Assembly (NCBI GenBank): GCA_902774815.1
Contig: CACYJV010000022.1
Span: forward strand, 1-55,157
Source: an uncultured Prevotellaceae bacterium
Lineage (GTDB): Bacteria; Bacteroidota; Bacteroidia; Bacteroidales; Bacteroidaceae
Direction of reading: 5' to 3'
Length of the DNA: 55,157 nt
Numbering within the stretch: position 1 is the stretch's first letter; every line of letters begins with the position of its first letter. A model generated the notes under the pieces. That model was given only the letters and a program-made list of their open reading frames with translations, was not told the DNA's origin and did not search any database. The translations under genes were made by a program, and so were the position numbers. Below are positions 24,407 to 33,952 of this stretch, in pieces.

Positions 24407-24455
24407 GGCTTTGCCTGAGTTCCAGATCTTTCGACCTGGAACTATAGGCATTGCC
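24407..24455 (-). other. Intercistronic hairpin between the DUF4302 gene and the next gene
   Basis: AGTTCCAG (24418-24425) pairs perfectly with CTGGAACT (24436-24443), and outer arms GGCTTTGCCT (24407-24416) and AGGCATTGCC (24446-24455) extend the stem with two internal mismatches. It occupies the gap between DUF4302 and the 450-residue gene. It could act as a partial terminator or an RNA processing site. Confidence 0.5.
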
Positions 24456-24473
24456 ACTCTGAATTAAAAAATA

Positions 24474-25856
24474 TCAATTCTCTTCTGTCTCATCAAGAAC
24501 CTGAAGTGGCAAATCAACTTCATTTCCTGAGAGTGTGATTACATTGGTAGATTCTTTCAAGTCAACCAGACGCATGTAGCTGGGACGACGTGGGTTGTCG
24601 GTCTCAATTCTGAACGTACGGCCCATTGAACCAACGAGCGGCTCCATAGCCTTATTCAGAGCGTAGGTGTTATAATAAGTACGTCCGTTGGTGTTGTAGA
24701 CAGTTGACTTACGGGTAATCTTGACAATGGTTCCCTCTTCATCTTGAGGAGCAAAGTTCAGACCCTGATAGCCATAGTCGCCACCAGCCTGGAAGTGGAA
24801 GGCTTCCTTACTCTGGTAATTACCAATGAAAGCCCAATAGAGCGTATTCTTTGATTTGTTCGGACCTGCAGTCTTCAGCTTCTCCCAGAACTCTTTCCAC
24901 TTAGGCTGGGCATAGCTGCCAAGTCCATCCCAATAGAAGAACCACATGCCGTCGCGCAGCGACTCCCACAGTGGCGGAACCTCGGTCTCAAGCCAGATGG
25001 CTGCATCGTTGGCAGCATAGAAGCGCTCCATGGTGTCGCCCTTGAGAAGTCCGTTGAGCGTGACACCAGCCACCTCATAGTCGCTATAGAAGGTAAAGCC
25101 TTCGGGTGTGACCACGTAGGGAACAACAATCTGCTGAGATTCGCCCAGGGTGTCGGTATATTCGAACACCAGACGACGATAGCTCAGGAAGACGGTCACT
25201 TCGGTATTGGCAGTGTCGGTCTTGAGCGTATGCTTGGTAGGATCAACACGCAGGAAGTAGGCACGCGAAGCCATGAACTCCTCGGTCTCCTTCACTTTCT
25301 GCACATAATCGGCCCACGACTGATCGGCAGGCATGGGGTACATGTCGATGCGCGAGTTGTGCTTCTTACCACGCAAGGTCACCTTTTCAGGAGTGGCCGA
25401 GATAATACGGAATTCGAAGTCGCCATCCATACCTGTGCCCTTCTCACCGTAGTCGGGGTTGTCGGGGGTTGAGAAATAGTGCATAATGTTGTTAAAATCG
25501 TCGAACGAGACGATGATACCCTGGCTCTGCTCGTACTTGATGTGCGACGTCTCGGTGATGATTTTGCCATCTTCGCCTACGCCTGCCTGATGGCTGGCAC
25601 CAACCTTCTCACTGCCAACCTCGGCCTGATCGCCCTTGAACTTCACAAAGACGTTGTAGCCACCATAGGTAGACGAGCCGTAATACTCCATACGCCAACC
25701 GTTGGGGGCTGCCTCAAGGACCTTCTGGGCCTCGGCAATGGCATCGGCAGCACGCTGTGATGCGCTCTTGTCGAACTTATCCTCTACTTCAGGTGTGCAT
25801 GCCACAAAGGCCATGGCCACCAAGAGAAGTGAGAAAATGCTGTTTATCTTTTTCAT
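24474..25856 (-). CDS. DUF4302-family lipoprotein
   Basis: A 460-residue lipoprotein with lipobox AFVAC (Cys20) followed by TPEVEDKFDKSASQR. The next part (AADAIAEAQKVLEAAPNGWR, then EYYGSSTYGGYNVFVKFKG) is characteristic of the DUF4302 family, which occurs almost only in Bacteroidetes and typically beside a SusCD pair and a zinc-metallohydrolase lipoprotein, as here. No enzymatic motif is visible. It is the fourth gene of the operon, 41 bases after the metallohydrolase. A surface-exposed accessory of the transporter is the likely role. Confidence 0.86.
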   Translation of the reverse strand: MKKINSIFSLLLVAMAFVACTPEVEDKFDKSASQRAADAIAEAQKVLEAAPNGWRMEYYGSSTYGGYNVFVKFKGDQAEVGSEKVGASHQAGVGEDGKIITETSHIKYEQSQGIIVSFDDFNNIMHYFSTPDNPDYGEKGTGMDGDFEFRIISATPEKVTLRGKKHNSRIDMYPMPADQSWADYVQKVKETEEFMASRAYFLRVDPTKHTLKTDTANTEVTVFLSYRRLVFEYTDTLGESQQIVVPYVVTPEGFTFYSDYEVAGVTLNGLLKGDTMERFYAANDAAIWLETEVPPLWESLRDGMWFFYWDGLGSYAQPKWKEFWEKLKTAGPNKSKNTLYWAFIGNYQSKEAFHFQAGGDYGYQGLNFAPQDEEGTIVKITRKSTVYNTNGRTYYNTYALNKAMEPLVGSMGRTFRIETDNPRRPSYMRLVDLKESTNVITLSGNEVDLPLQVLDETEEN

Positions 25857-25897
25857 ATAGCTTGTTCTTTTATTTCGTTTCTAACTATTTGAGAGGA

Positions 25898-26830
25898 TTA
25901 GTCAAGCGTACGCAAATCGAGAGAGGGTGCTTCGGCCGAACGACGCAGCACGATGTCGCGCATATGGTCGAGGTCTACGCCCCAGCTGTTCTGGAAGTAC
26001 TCCTTGATCATGGTGAGCTTCTGGTTGAGTGCGATACCACCCTCAGATTTCTCTCCGCCTGCCTGGTCGATGATCATCTGCCAGCCGGCAGGAGTCATGG
26101 TGACATAGGTGGAATACATCTCGGCAAAGTCCTCATTGTACTCACCCGAGCCGTAACCCGTGACGAAGCCTTCCTTGGCAGCATCCTTGTCGGCCACGTT
26201 GATCCAGTCGGCAGAGTGATACTTACCGGCACTGATGGTCTGGTAGTCGGTAGAGTAGTTCTTCTTCTGAGTCAGGATGTGGCAGAACTCGTGGTGCATG
26301 GTGTGGAAGAACCAGTAGTTCATGTCCATAGGACGCTCGTACTTGCTGGCATAGGGGTTATCGCTATTGATGCGAGGATTGTCGATGTCGAGTTCGTTGA
26401 CACCGTAGAGCATGATCTTCAGACCACCCTCGGCGGTACCCATCACCTGTGAACCGTTGGAGTTGAACTCGTAGGAACCGATGAGCTGGATTTCACGCGG
26501 GGTATAGGTCTTCATGAAGTCGGCACCCATAGCCTCGGCATAAGCGTCGAGCCAGACGTGGCGCACGAGTTTGGCCAATGCCACCGACTGCTCGTACTTG
26601 GCAGGGATGACGTTGTAGGTCTGGTCGGTCTGCTTGTCGCTATAACGATAGTTGAAGCTAATGTTATAGATATCAGTATAATTCTTCTTCAGCCAAGCGT
26701 CAAACTCATTGAGCTTGGTCACCTCGCCGTCGAACACGCTGACGGGATTGAGGTCTTCACTACCGCAACTGGATGTCAGCACTGCCATGCAGAGCGACAG
26801 GAATGCAAGGGATAAATATTTCATCTTCAT
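25898..26830 (-). CDS. SusCD-associated zinc metallohydrolase lipoprotein (PF15890-like)
   Basis: A 310-residue lipoprotein. The start is set at ATG 26830, five bases after the SusD stop; the frame reaches further upstream only by overlapping SusD. Lipobox LTSSC has Cys22. The zinc-binding motif is H180-E-F-C-H184 within WFFHTMHHEFCHILTQ, and a downstream YNEDFAEMYSTYV supplies the expected acidic ligand. These features match the family of substrate-import-associated zinc metallohydrolase lipoproteins that accompany SusCD pairs. The reaction is not established; trimming of peptides at the cell surface before import is a reasonable inference. Confidence 0.9.
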   Translation of the reverse strand: MKMKYLSLAFLSLCMAVLTSSCGSEDLNPVSVFDGEVTKLNEFDAWLKKNYTDIYNISFNYRYSDKQTDQTYNVIPAKYEQSVALAKLVRHVWLDAYAEAMGADFMKTYTPREIQLIGSYEFNSNGSQVMGTAEGGLKIMLYGVNELDIDNPRINSDNPYASKYERPMDMNYWFFHTMHHEFCHILTQKKNYSTDYQTISAGKYHSADWINVADKDAAKEGFVTGYGSGEYNEDFAEMYSTYVTMTPAGWQMIIDQAGGEKSEGGIALNQKLTMIKEYFQNSWGVDLDHMRDIVLRRSAEAPSLDLRTLD

Positions 26831-26835
26831 GGCCT

Positions 26836-28515
26836 TTACATATAAATTTTGTTCGACAATTCTTCCCAAAGCGTCGTCTCTACAGGCTTCGACTCATCAC
26901 TCTTGTCGAGGATGCCTGCAGCACCAGACTTATTAGAATCCTTACGGGGATTGGCCTGAAGGCCTGCATTGATGACATCGTTAGGCAACTGGATGGCACC
27001 GCGTAGGTCGCCGGGCTCAAACACCTGAGCATCTTCACCGGAAACGGGGTGACTATAGGCAATACCGTAGCGCTTGAGGTCCATGAAACGCAGACCCTGA
27101 TAGATGGTCTCCAATCGGCGCATGTGGAGCAGGAACTGCAGGATGTTCGACTGGACGTGGTTGTCAGGAGCCTGGTCAATGGTGAAGCCCTGCGGAACCA
27201 TTGCCTTACGGATGGAACGCTCGCGGTTGCCTTCAGGAACGACCACAGCTGTGTCGAGGTTCTCAATGAAATCGTTGACGTTCTGAACGGTAAGCACAGG
27301 ACGTACGGTGCCTTCGTTCTCAGCACGGCAGTGGTTGGTCACCCAAAGGTTCATGTCCTTCAGACCGTTCTCGAAGTCCTTCTTCAGGATGTAAGCCTCA
27401 GCACGGCAGAGAAGGGTCTCGTCGCCCGTGAAGATGGGGTCGACAATGTGCGGATAACCAATACCGTTCACCTTGTCGCTGTACTCGAAGAACTCGTCGA
27501 TCTTCGGGAACGACACATACTGGTTGGAGCCATAAAGCATGTTTGAGTAGTAGAGCGTGTTGGCCGAGCTACCCGAACCCCAAGGCATGCTCACCCAATA
27601 GGTTTCGTAAGCCGTGATGTTGTAGTTGTGGTGGAAACGGGCAGACGAACCACCGCTGAGGTTACGTCCAGCAAGCGAATAGGTGGCCAGCAGCATGAGG
27701 TTGCATGCCTCCGACGACTGCACGTAGCGGTTGGAGATATCGGCACGACCCAGCGAACCATAAGGCTCGAAGTTACGCATCAAAGCGAGCGGATTGGCAC
27801 CGAGCACCATGTTGGCATACTTGATGCACTTGTCGTAGTTCATGTAGAACAGGTTGAAGCGTGCGGCAAAAGCATAGGCTGCCTTCACGTTGAAGTGATA
27901 TTTCGGCACACGATAGTAGTCGTCGCTGATATTGGGCAGAGCTTCCTCGATGTCCTTGTCGATGGCGGCATAGAGCTCGCGCAGGGTGCCACGGGTGTGG
28001 GTGGCATTGACATCGCTCTCGGGCTCAAGCGGATAAGGCAAGCCGAGGTATTCGTCGGCCTTGTCAGGATTCCATGCCATGCAGAAGGTGCTGGCCAGCA
28101 TGAACATACTGTAGGCACGCACCATCTTGGCCTCAGCCTTTGGTGCAGCCAGGTCGGGCGTGTCGCCAAGGTCTTCAATAGCAGCCAGGATCTGGTTGCA
28201 GATGGCTACGGACTCGTAGTAGGAGTTCCAAAGCGAACGGGGCGAATCGGTACCTTCCTCGACGGTGTCCTTGAAGCGGTAGATCTCCTCCATGAGGATA
28301 GAGGTACCGTATTGCCGGCCATTGTCAAGCACGTTGTCGGACATGACCTCCATGACGAGGTTATTGCTGGCAGAAGGATAGGCCGACACAAGCAGGTTGA
28401 TGATCTTATCGCGGCTGTCGAGCTCGGCACGATCATCAGGAAGTCGGTCAAGATACTTGTCGCAAGAGGCAAGAGCAAGCGCAAGCAACATTATTGAAAA
28501 GATTCTTATTTTCAT
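26836..28515 (-). CDS. RagB/SusD-family surface lipoprotein
   Basis: A 559-residue lipoprotein with lipobox LALASC (Cys18) followed by DKYLDRLPDDRAEL, the classic SusD/RagB start. Helical repeats include LWNSYYESVAICNQILAAIE and AEAKMVRAYSMFMLASTFC, and the C-terminal region carries LETIYQGLRFMDLKRYG, the usual place for the SusD family signature. It pairs with the SusC-like protein encoded 39 bases upstream and would bind the substrate at the surface. With the metallohydrolase and DUF4302 partners, a peptide or protein fragment is more likely as cargo than a glycan, because no glycoside hydrolase or polysaccharide lyase is in this operon. Confidence 0.93.
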   Translation of the reverse strand: MKIRIFSIMLLALALASCDKYLDRLPDDRAELDSRDKIINLLVSAYPSASNNLVMEVMSDNVLDNGRQYGTSILMEEIYRFKDTVEEGTDSPRSLWNSYYESVAICNQILAAIEDLGDTPDLAAPKAEAKMVRAYSMFMLASTFCMAWNPDKADEYLGLPYPLEPESDVNATHTRGTLRELYAAIDKDIEEALPNISDDYYRVPKYHFNVKAAYAFAARFNLFYMNYDKCIKYANMVLGANPLALMRNFEPYGSLGRADISNRYVQSSEACNLMLLATYSLAGRNLSGGSSARFHHNYNITAYETYWVSMPWGSGSSANTLYYSNMLYGSNQYVSFPKIDEFFEYSDKVNGIGYPHIVDPIFTGDETLLCRAEAYILKKDFENGLKDMNLWVTNHCRAENEGTVRPVLTVQNVNDFIENLDTAVVVPEGNRERSIRKAMVPQGFTIDQAPDNHVQSNILQFLLHMRRLETIYQGLRFMDLKRYGIAYSHPVSGEDAQVFEPGDLRGAIQLPNDVINAGLQANPRKDSNKSGAAGILDKSDESKPVETTLWEELSNKIYM

Positions 28516-28554
28516 AATTGTATATTCTTTTTCTGATTGACAATACTGAACAAA

Positions 28555-31500
28555 TTAGATGCCGAGACGCAATGTAAGTGTGAACTGGCGAGCCATAGGT
28601 ACTGCCACACCACCAGAGTTGAAGAACTCAGGATCCTGACCATTGAGTTTCTTGTCGGCATAGATCAAGAAGGGGTTGGTGGCTTGCAGCTTCACGCTCA
28701 TGTTGGTGAGGCCGAAGTGGTGTACGAACGAAACGGGCACATCGTAAGAGAGTGAAATCTCCTTCATGCGGATGAAGTCGCCTTTGGCAGTGCGTGCATG
28801 CGAACGGTTGTAGGCATTGAAGGCATAACCCAGACGGCTGTCGTTCTGAATCTGACGGAGGTCAGGAATACAGGGAATGTCGGTCTTTGCCTCGTCGCCG
28901 GGTACCACCCAACGGTTCTGGAACTCCTTCGGCATGGCCATCAGGTCGGAATAGCTGACGGCAAACGACGGGTCAAGACGAACCTTGTTGCCATAGGCAT
29001 AAGTGATGAAGACGTTCAGGTGGAGACCCTTCCATGAGAACACGTTACCGAGTGAACCAGTGATGGTGGGATCGGTCGGTCCTTCATAAATCAGGTACTC
29101 TGTGTTGTACGACTGGAAGTCGATGTCGCTGGTGGTCACCTCACCACTTTCGTTGACGAAGGTGGGCAGACCATTCTCGTTCAGACCGCGGAAGTCGAGC
29201 GAGAAGAGCGAACGGTAGGGATAGCCAGCCGACGTGAAGCCGGAACCCGTGATCAGGTCGATGATACGGTTGCGGGCATCGAGCTCGACCACCTTACTCT
29301 TGGTGTGCGAGAAGATGAAGTCGGTGCTCCACTGGAAATCCTTGGAGATGATGTTCTTGGTCGAGAGGGTGAACTCCTCACCATGAGATCTCATCTTGGC
29401 TACGTTGGGATACCACGTAATCTGACCGGCAACACCATCGGTGCGCTTCGGACCAATCAGGTCGAAGTTGTTACGCTTGTACCAGTCGAAGGCCAGGTTG
29501 ATGCGGTTATTGAGGAAACCGAGGTCGAGACCGATGTTGAGCTCGTGCTTCTTCTCGTAGGTCAGGGCAGCGTTGGCGAAATCGACAATCTGCAGACCCG
29601 ACTCCTTATCGACGGTGAACGGACGCCAGGGGTTGTAGCTCTGTACGTTGATTTCAGCATTGGTCACCACAGGCTTGTCACCCGTCAGCGAGTAACTGGC
29701 CTTCAGTGTAGCGTGAGTCAGTGCGGGGCGCAGCTTCTCGAACCACTTCTCCTCATGGGCATTCCATGCGCCAGAGATGTTCCATGTGGGCAGCCAACGG
29801 GCGCTACGGATCTTACCCAAACGGTTAGAACCTTCGTAGCGAACAGTTCCGTTGACGGTGTAACGGCCTTTGTAAGAATAGGTAGCCGTACCGAAGAACG
29901 ATACTTCACGGCTGTAGCCGTTGTTCAGAGAGTAGTACATGGAGTTCTCCTCGCTGGCCTGCTTGAAGTAAGCGTAGTCGTAGCTGCCGAGCATACCCAT
30001 GTCGTACTGCATACCCACACCGTTGAAGAACGAACGAGTACGGGTGACGTCATTGATTTCCATACCGCCGTAGACGTTCAGAATGTGAATGTCGTTGAAC
30101 ACGTCGTTATAGGAAGCGGTGGCACGGAAGTCCCAGCTGCGCATGTTATACTTGGTCTCACGATAGAAACCGCCCTTCGGCAGCACCGTCTCTGGCAGGT
30201 TGTTCACCTGGTCGGGGTCGGTGTAGAGCCAGGGGTTGGCATCACGCATCGTGGCATCGTCCATGGCGCGGAAAGCCAGAGCCTGGTTAGAGTACTCCGT
30301 GATCTTGTGCGACTGTGTGGTCGTCGAGAACTTATAGGCACCGAGAGCACTCAGTTCAACCTTCTGGATGGGCTTGTACTTCAGTTCTGCCTGATACTTC
30401 AGGTCGATCACGTCGAGATCCATGTAGTTGTTGTCAAGTTCGTTCTTCAGGTTGAATGCCGAGAAGTTGCGAACATAGAATGCATCGGGATCGAGCGTAC
30501 GCGATGAGTTGATGGCGTAGCTATAGGGGTTGATATCGAAGTCACGCGAAACGGCACCACTCACGGGGTCAACGCTCTGGTTGGTCGTACCAGGAGCTTC
30601 CTGACGACGATAGCTGGCCAGACCGATCATGTTCAGCGAGACCTTCTTGCTGAGGTTGTAGAGGGCGTTGATGTTAGCGGTGTAGCGCTCCACCTTGCTC
30701 TTCTTGGTCCAACCCGGATCGTTCATCACACTGAACGAAGTATAGTACTGTGCCTTCTCCGTACCCGAGCTCATGCTGACAGAGTGGTTGTGGGAGATGG
30801 CATTCGAGAAGAGCTCGTCAAACCAGTCGGTGTTGCGATACTCTGCCTCGCGCAGATAGTTGTACATAGCCTCGGGAGTGTTGGCAAGGCCGAAGCCTGA
30901 GGCAGGATCGAAGTCGTTCATCAGGTGATACATCTTACCGAACACACCACTGCTGGAGGCACGATAGGAGTTCATGAACGAGAAGAAACCGTTGTTATAC
31001 ATCTCTCGATAAACCGACATTTGCTCCTGCGAGTTCATGATGTTGAACTGCTTGTAGCTGGGTTTCAGACGCATGGTGTACTCACCGGTGTAGGAGATAC
31101 GCGATGTACCGATCTTACCACGCTTGGTGGTGACGACAATCACACCAGCCATGGCGCGGGCACCATAGATAGATGTGGCGGAACCGTCCTTCAGGATCTG
31201 GAACGACTCAATATCGTCGGCGTTCAGACCTGCAATGGCACTGGAAATCAGCGTAGCAGCGTCACCCGACGAAAGGGCGTCGGCATCCACCTCTGTGACA
31301 TCTTCCATGATAACACCATCGACAACCCAAAGAGGCTTCGACGAACCATAGATAGACGTTGCACCACGCACACGGATTTTCGGGGCTGTACCGAAGGTAC
31401 CGGAGACATTCTGCACCGATACACCGGCTGCACGACCTTCAAGTGAACGGCTGATATCTGCAACACCATCGAGCTTTGCCTTCTCTGCATCGACCTTGGT

Positions 31501-31863
31501 GGCAGAACCCGTGAAGAGTCGCTTATCCATCTTCTGCATACCCGTGACGACCACCTCGTCGATAGAACGAGAGTCAGGCGTCATGTGTATCATCAGTTTC
31601 GGACCGGCTTTTACCGTGACTGTCACATAACCCACAGACGATACCTCGAGGGTAGCGTTCTTCTGGCTTGTTGTAAACGAGAAGTTACCTTCGATGTCAG
31701 TAACGGCGAGGGCCTGTTTCTGACCCTTCAGCTTCACTACTGCACCAATGATCGGCTCATTGTCTTCCTGGGAAAGAACTGTTCCCGCGACCTTTGTCTG
31801 AGCCATGGCCACGCCCAAAGACAGGAACATGAAGGCCAAGATCATCGTTAGTCTTTTCTTCAT
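28555..31863 (-). CDS. SusC/RagA-family TonB-linked outer-membrane transporter (second locus)
   Basis: A 1102-residue outer-membrane protein. The signal peptide ends at AMAQ (residue 22). Residues about 24-95 are the carboxypeptidase-regulatory-like domain (VAGTVLSQEDNEPIIGAVV). The TonB-box region is SIDEVVVTGMQKMDK; the plug holds PKIRVRGATSIYGSSKPLWV and SATSIYGARAMAGVIVVTTK. The barrel follows and ends FTLTLRLGI. It heads an operon of SusC, SusD, zinc metallohydrolase and DUF4302, all on the minus strand with gaps of 5-41 bases. Energy would come from TonB. The plug and domain order are like the first locus but the two SusC proteins differ widely in sequence, so they are separate systems rather than a recent duplication. 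Confidence 0.95.
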   Translation of the reverse strand: MKKRLTMILAFMFLSLGVAMAQTKVAGTVLSQEDNEPIIGAVVKLKGQKQALAVTDIEGNFSFTTSQKNATLEVSSVGYVTVTVKAGPKLMIHMTPDSRSIDEVVVTGMQKMDKRLFTGSATKVDAEKAKLDGVADISRSLEGRAAGVSVQNVSGTFGTAPKIRVRGATSIYGSSKPLWVVDGVIMEDVTEVDADALSSGDAATLISSAIAGLNADDIESFQILKDGSATSIYGARAMAGVIVVTTKRGKIGTSRISYTGEYTMRLKPSYKQFNIMNSQEQMSVYREMYNNGFFSFMNSYRASSSGVFGKMYHLMNDFDPASGFGLANTPEAMYNYLREAEYRNTDWFDELFSNAISHNHSVSMSSGTEKAQYYTSFSVMNDPGWTKKSKVERYTANINALYNLSKKVSLNMIGLASYRRQEAPGTTNQSVDPVSGAVSRDFDINPYSYAINSSRTLDPDAFYVRNFSAFNLKNELDNNYMDLDVIDLKYQAELKYKPIQKVELSALGAYKFSTTTQSHKITEYSNQALAFRAMDDATMRDANPWLYTDPDQVNNLPETVLPKGGFYRETKYNMRSWDFRATASYNDVFNDIHILNVYGGMEINDVTRTRSFFNGVGMQYDMGMLGSYDYAYFKQASEENSMYYSLNNGYSREVSFFGTATYSYKGRYTVNGTVRYEGSNRLGKIRSARWLPTWNISGAWNAHEEKWFEKLRPALTHATLKASYSLTGDKPVVTNAEINVQSYNPWRPFTVDKESGLQIVDFANAALTYEKKHELNIGLDLGFLNNRINLAFDWYKRNNFDLIGPKRTDGVAGQITWYPNVAKMRSHGEEFTLSTKNIISKDFQWSTDFIFSHTKSKVVELDARNRIIDLITGSGFTSAGYPYRSLFSLDFRGLNENGLPTFVNESGEVTTSDIDFQSYNTEYLIYEGPTDPTITGSLGNVFSWKGLHLNVFITYAYGNKVRLDPSFAVSYSDLMAMPKEFQNRWVVPGDEAKTDIPCIPDLRQIQNDSRLGYAFNAYNRSHARTAKGDFIRMKEISLSYDVPVSFVHHFGLTNMSVKLQATNPFLIYADKKLNGQDPEFFNSGGVAVPMARQFTLTLRLGI

Positions 31864-31947
31864 AAGATTCTTTTTATTATGTTATTCTGTTTTTAATCTT
31901 CTGGTTTTTCCAGTATAGATTACGAGCATTTATGATACTATGCGGTG

Positions 31948-31955
31948 CAAAATTA
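31948..31955 (-). promoter_or_regulatory. Likely -7 element of the second SusC/SusD operon
   Basis: The minus strand reads TAATTTTG, about 85 bases ahead of the SusC ATG. No clear -33 TTG is at the right distance, so this could be activator-dependent or a chance match. Confidence 0.42.
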
Positions 31956-32074
31956 GCACTTTTTTACGAGAATGTATTTCTATTTAACACTTTCTTGGTC
32001 AAAAATAAACAATATTTAACGATTAAGCGATGAAAATGCACAAAATGTCATTTGAAGTATCTGCGAAAAGGTAG

Positions 32075-32986
32075 CTATTCACGCGCGTATTTATATAATA
32101 ATGAGTCGGCTTTCGACTTCAGATAGTCCTTCAACCCATCGTCGGACAGCACTTCGATATCGTCGGACAGCCCGATGACAAAGCGCCCTATGCCGACATA
32201 GCTCACGACGTCGGTCTCGAAAATCCAGCGATCATCGCCATCGGGCGTGATGCTTCGAGCCGAAAGGGGATATTCTTCCAAGAGCAAGTCGTGAGAGAGC
32301 CGACCAAGACGCAGCTTCACGCGGTGTTTCTCTTCGCCACTGAAAAGGAATATGTCGGTGTAGACTTGGCAATGCTTATCCTCATTACTCCAGACAGCGT
32401 CTTCTACAACACGAACCTCGCCGATTCTCGATAGTTTGAAGGTCTTGTTTTTACCGGAGGAAAGTTCGAAGCAGCGCACGTCGCACTTGTCGTTCATGAA
32501 AAGAAACGGCTCAACGACTCGGTCGCTCACGGTCTTACTGTGTGGCGACGAGTAATTCTTCAGTACGACAACACGCTTGCGGTCGATGGCATCGTAAAGG
32601 TTGTTGATCATCTGTGCCCTCGTTTTCGAGGCCTTTCCACCACACAGATAGTCGATGTCGTAGAACCTGACGAGTTTGTTCTTCACCAACTCGCCATAAC
32701 GGCCGCTATCTTCGACATTGTCGACAAGTTTGAAGAGGAAAGCCGCTTCATCTTCACTAAAACTAATGTTGGCCGACACTTGCTGGAAGAAGGGTGACTT
32801 GGGGTTCAGGCGATAGACCTTTCCCTGCTTGATGACGATAAACCCGTGTTGGCGCAGGCAAGTCAGCATATAATAGCACAGACGTTTGCTTACGCCAAAC
32901 GTCTCGGACAATTCTTCTACTGTGTGCCCGTCTCCGGACAACATGAGAACGAGGTCGAGAATCCTGTCTATACGTTCTTGGGTCAT
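32075..32986 (-). CDS. HTH-WYL domain transcriptional regulator
   Basis: A 303-residue cytoplasmic regulator. Residues 1-60 are a winged-helix HTH (MTQERIDRILDLVLMLSGDG, then TVEELSETFGVSKRLCYYML). Residues about 130-230 form the WYL ligand-sensing domain, with DRKRVVVLKNYSS and VEPFLFMNDKCDVRCFEL; the C-terminal WCX-like part (HRVKLRLGRLSHDLLLEEYP...) completes the usual 300-residue architecture. WYL domains bind nucleic acid or nucleotide ligands and often control defence or stress genes; no target is evident here. It starts 34 bases after the RNase HII stop, so the two may be one transcript. Confidence 0.88.
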   Translation of the reverse strand: MTQERIDRILDLVLMLSGDGHTVEELSETFGVSKRLCYYMLTCLRQHGFIVIKQGKVYRLNPKSPFFQQVSANISFSEDEAAFLFKLVDNVEDSGRYGELVKNKLVRFYDIDYLCGGKASKTRAQMINNLYDAIDRKRVVVLKNYSSPHSKTVSDRVVEPFLFMNDKCDVRCFELSSGKNKTFKLSRIGEVRVVEDAVWSNEDKHCQVYTDIFLFSGEEKHRVKLRLGRLSHDLLLEEYPLSARSITPDGDDRWIFETDVVSYVGIGRFVIGLSDDIEVLSDDGLKDYLKSKADSLLYKYARE

Positions 32987-33020
32987 CTTTTTTGTTGATG
33001 CGATTAGGAGGATGATGGTA

Positions 33021-33653
33021 TCAAGGTTCTACATCGAAAGGCAACGACAGTTCTTCGCCACCAAGCAGATTGTATGACTTGCGGTGATAGGGGCTGATTC
33101 CGTATTGCCGAATGGCTTCACGATGTTTTTTGGTTGGATATCCTTTGTTCGAAAGCCAGTCGTACATGGGATAAGCCTCAGCTAGCTGGTTCATATAGTC
33201 ATCGCGATAGGTCTTGGCAAGGATGGAGGCGGCTGCAATGGCGAGGTACTTTCCATCGCCCTTCACGATGCAGGTGTGGGGAAGTGGCTCCGCCATCGAA
33301 GCTGACTGATAGGGCTTGAACCGATTGCCGTCAACGATGACAGCCTCAGGGCGCACCTTCAATTGGTCGAGAGCCCTGTGCATAGCCAGAATAGACGCAT
33401 TGAGAATGTTTATTTTGTCTATCTCCTCGGGCGTAACGATGCCCACGGCCCACGCCACGGCATCACGTTCTATCTGCTTTCGAAGGGCATAGCGGCGCTT
33501 CTCGCTGAGTTGCTTCGAGTCGTTCAGGTCGGCATTCTCGTAATCGGGCGGCAATATGACTGCGGCAGCATAGACACTGCCAGCCAAACAGCCACGTCCA
33601 GCTTCGTCGCACCCGGCCTCTACCAGTCCTTCGTAATAATGATTTTTCAACAT
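33021..33653 (-). CDS. rnhB: Ribonuclease HII
   Basis: A 210-residue enzyme that cuts the RNA strand of RNA-DNA hybrids and starts removal of single ribonucleotides from DNA. The first catalytic pair Asp16-Glu17 is in [15 protein letters not shown]; a further acidic residue is in [10 protein letters not shown], and [21 protein letters not shown] is the family's second signature. The end [15 protein letters not shown] is typical of the longer Bacteroidetes members. It is codirectional with the WYL regulator downstream, and its promoter lies at 33707-33741. Confidence 0.96.
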   Translation of the reverse strand: MLKNHYYEGLVEAGCDEAGRGCLAGSVYAAAVILPPDYENADLNDSKQLSEKRRYALRKQIERDAVAWAVGIVTPEEIDKINILNASILAMHRALDQLKVRPEAVIVDGNRFKPYQSASMAEPLPHTCIVKGDGKYLAIAAASILAKTYRDDYMNQLAEAYPMYDWLSNKGYPTKKHREAIRQYGISPYHRKSYNLLGGEELSLPFDVEP

Positions 33654-33706
33654 AATAACAGCTTGCTGTCTTCTATTTACAGTTTCCTATTTGATGGTTG
33701 GCCATG

Positions 33707-33741
33707 CAAAAGTAACGAAAATTATGTAAATGGCCATCAAA
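33707..33741 (-). promoter_or_regulatory. Possible promoter of rnhB
   Basis: Minus-strand TACTTTTG (33714-33707) lies about 54 bases before the rnhB ATG. The nearest TTTG (33741-33738) is 23 bases away, slightly beyond the usual spacing. Confidence 0.45.
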
Positions 33742-33952
33742 CTCACTGCTTTTTAACACTTAAACCAGTGGTTTCCACCCCCTAAAGAGGGTAGAAAAGG
33801 GGCTAACTGCATGCTTTTTAGTTAAATAATGTTACAAAAATAAGATTTTAACACTCACTTTTCATTTTTGAACGTATATTTCACTATTTCATGTTAATTT
33901 TGCACCCAGAAACAAGAAAATCATTCAAAAACAATATCAATACCGAAAGAAT

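Noticed and set aside
29305-30507. A 400-codon plus-strand open frame opposite the second SusC gene
   Set aside because: It is a shadow of the high-quality SusC frame, lacks a recognisable domain, and has no promoter or ribosome site.
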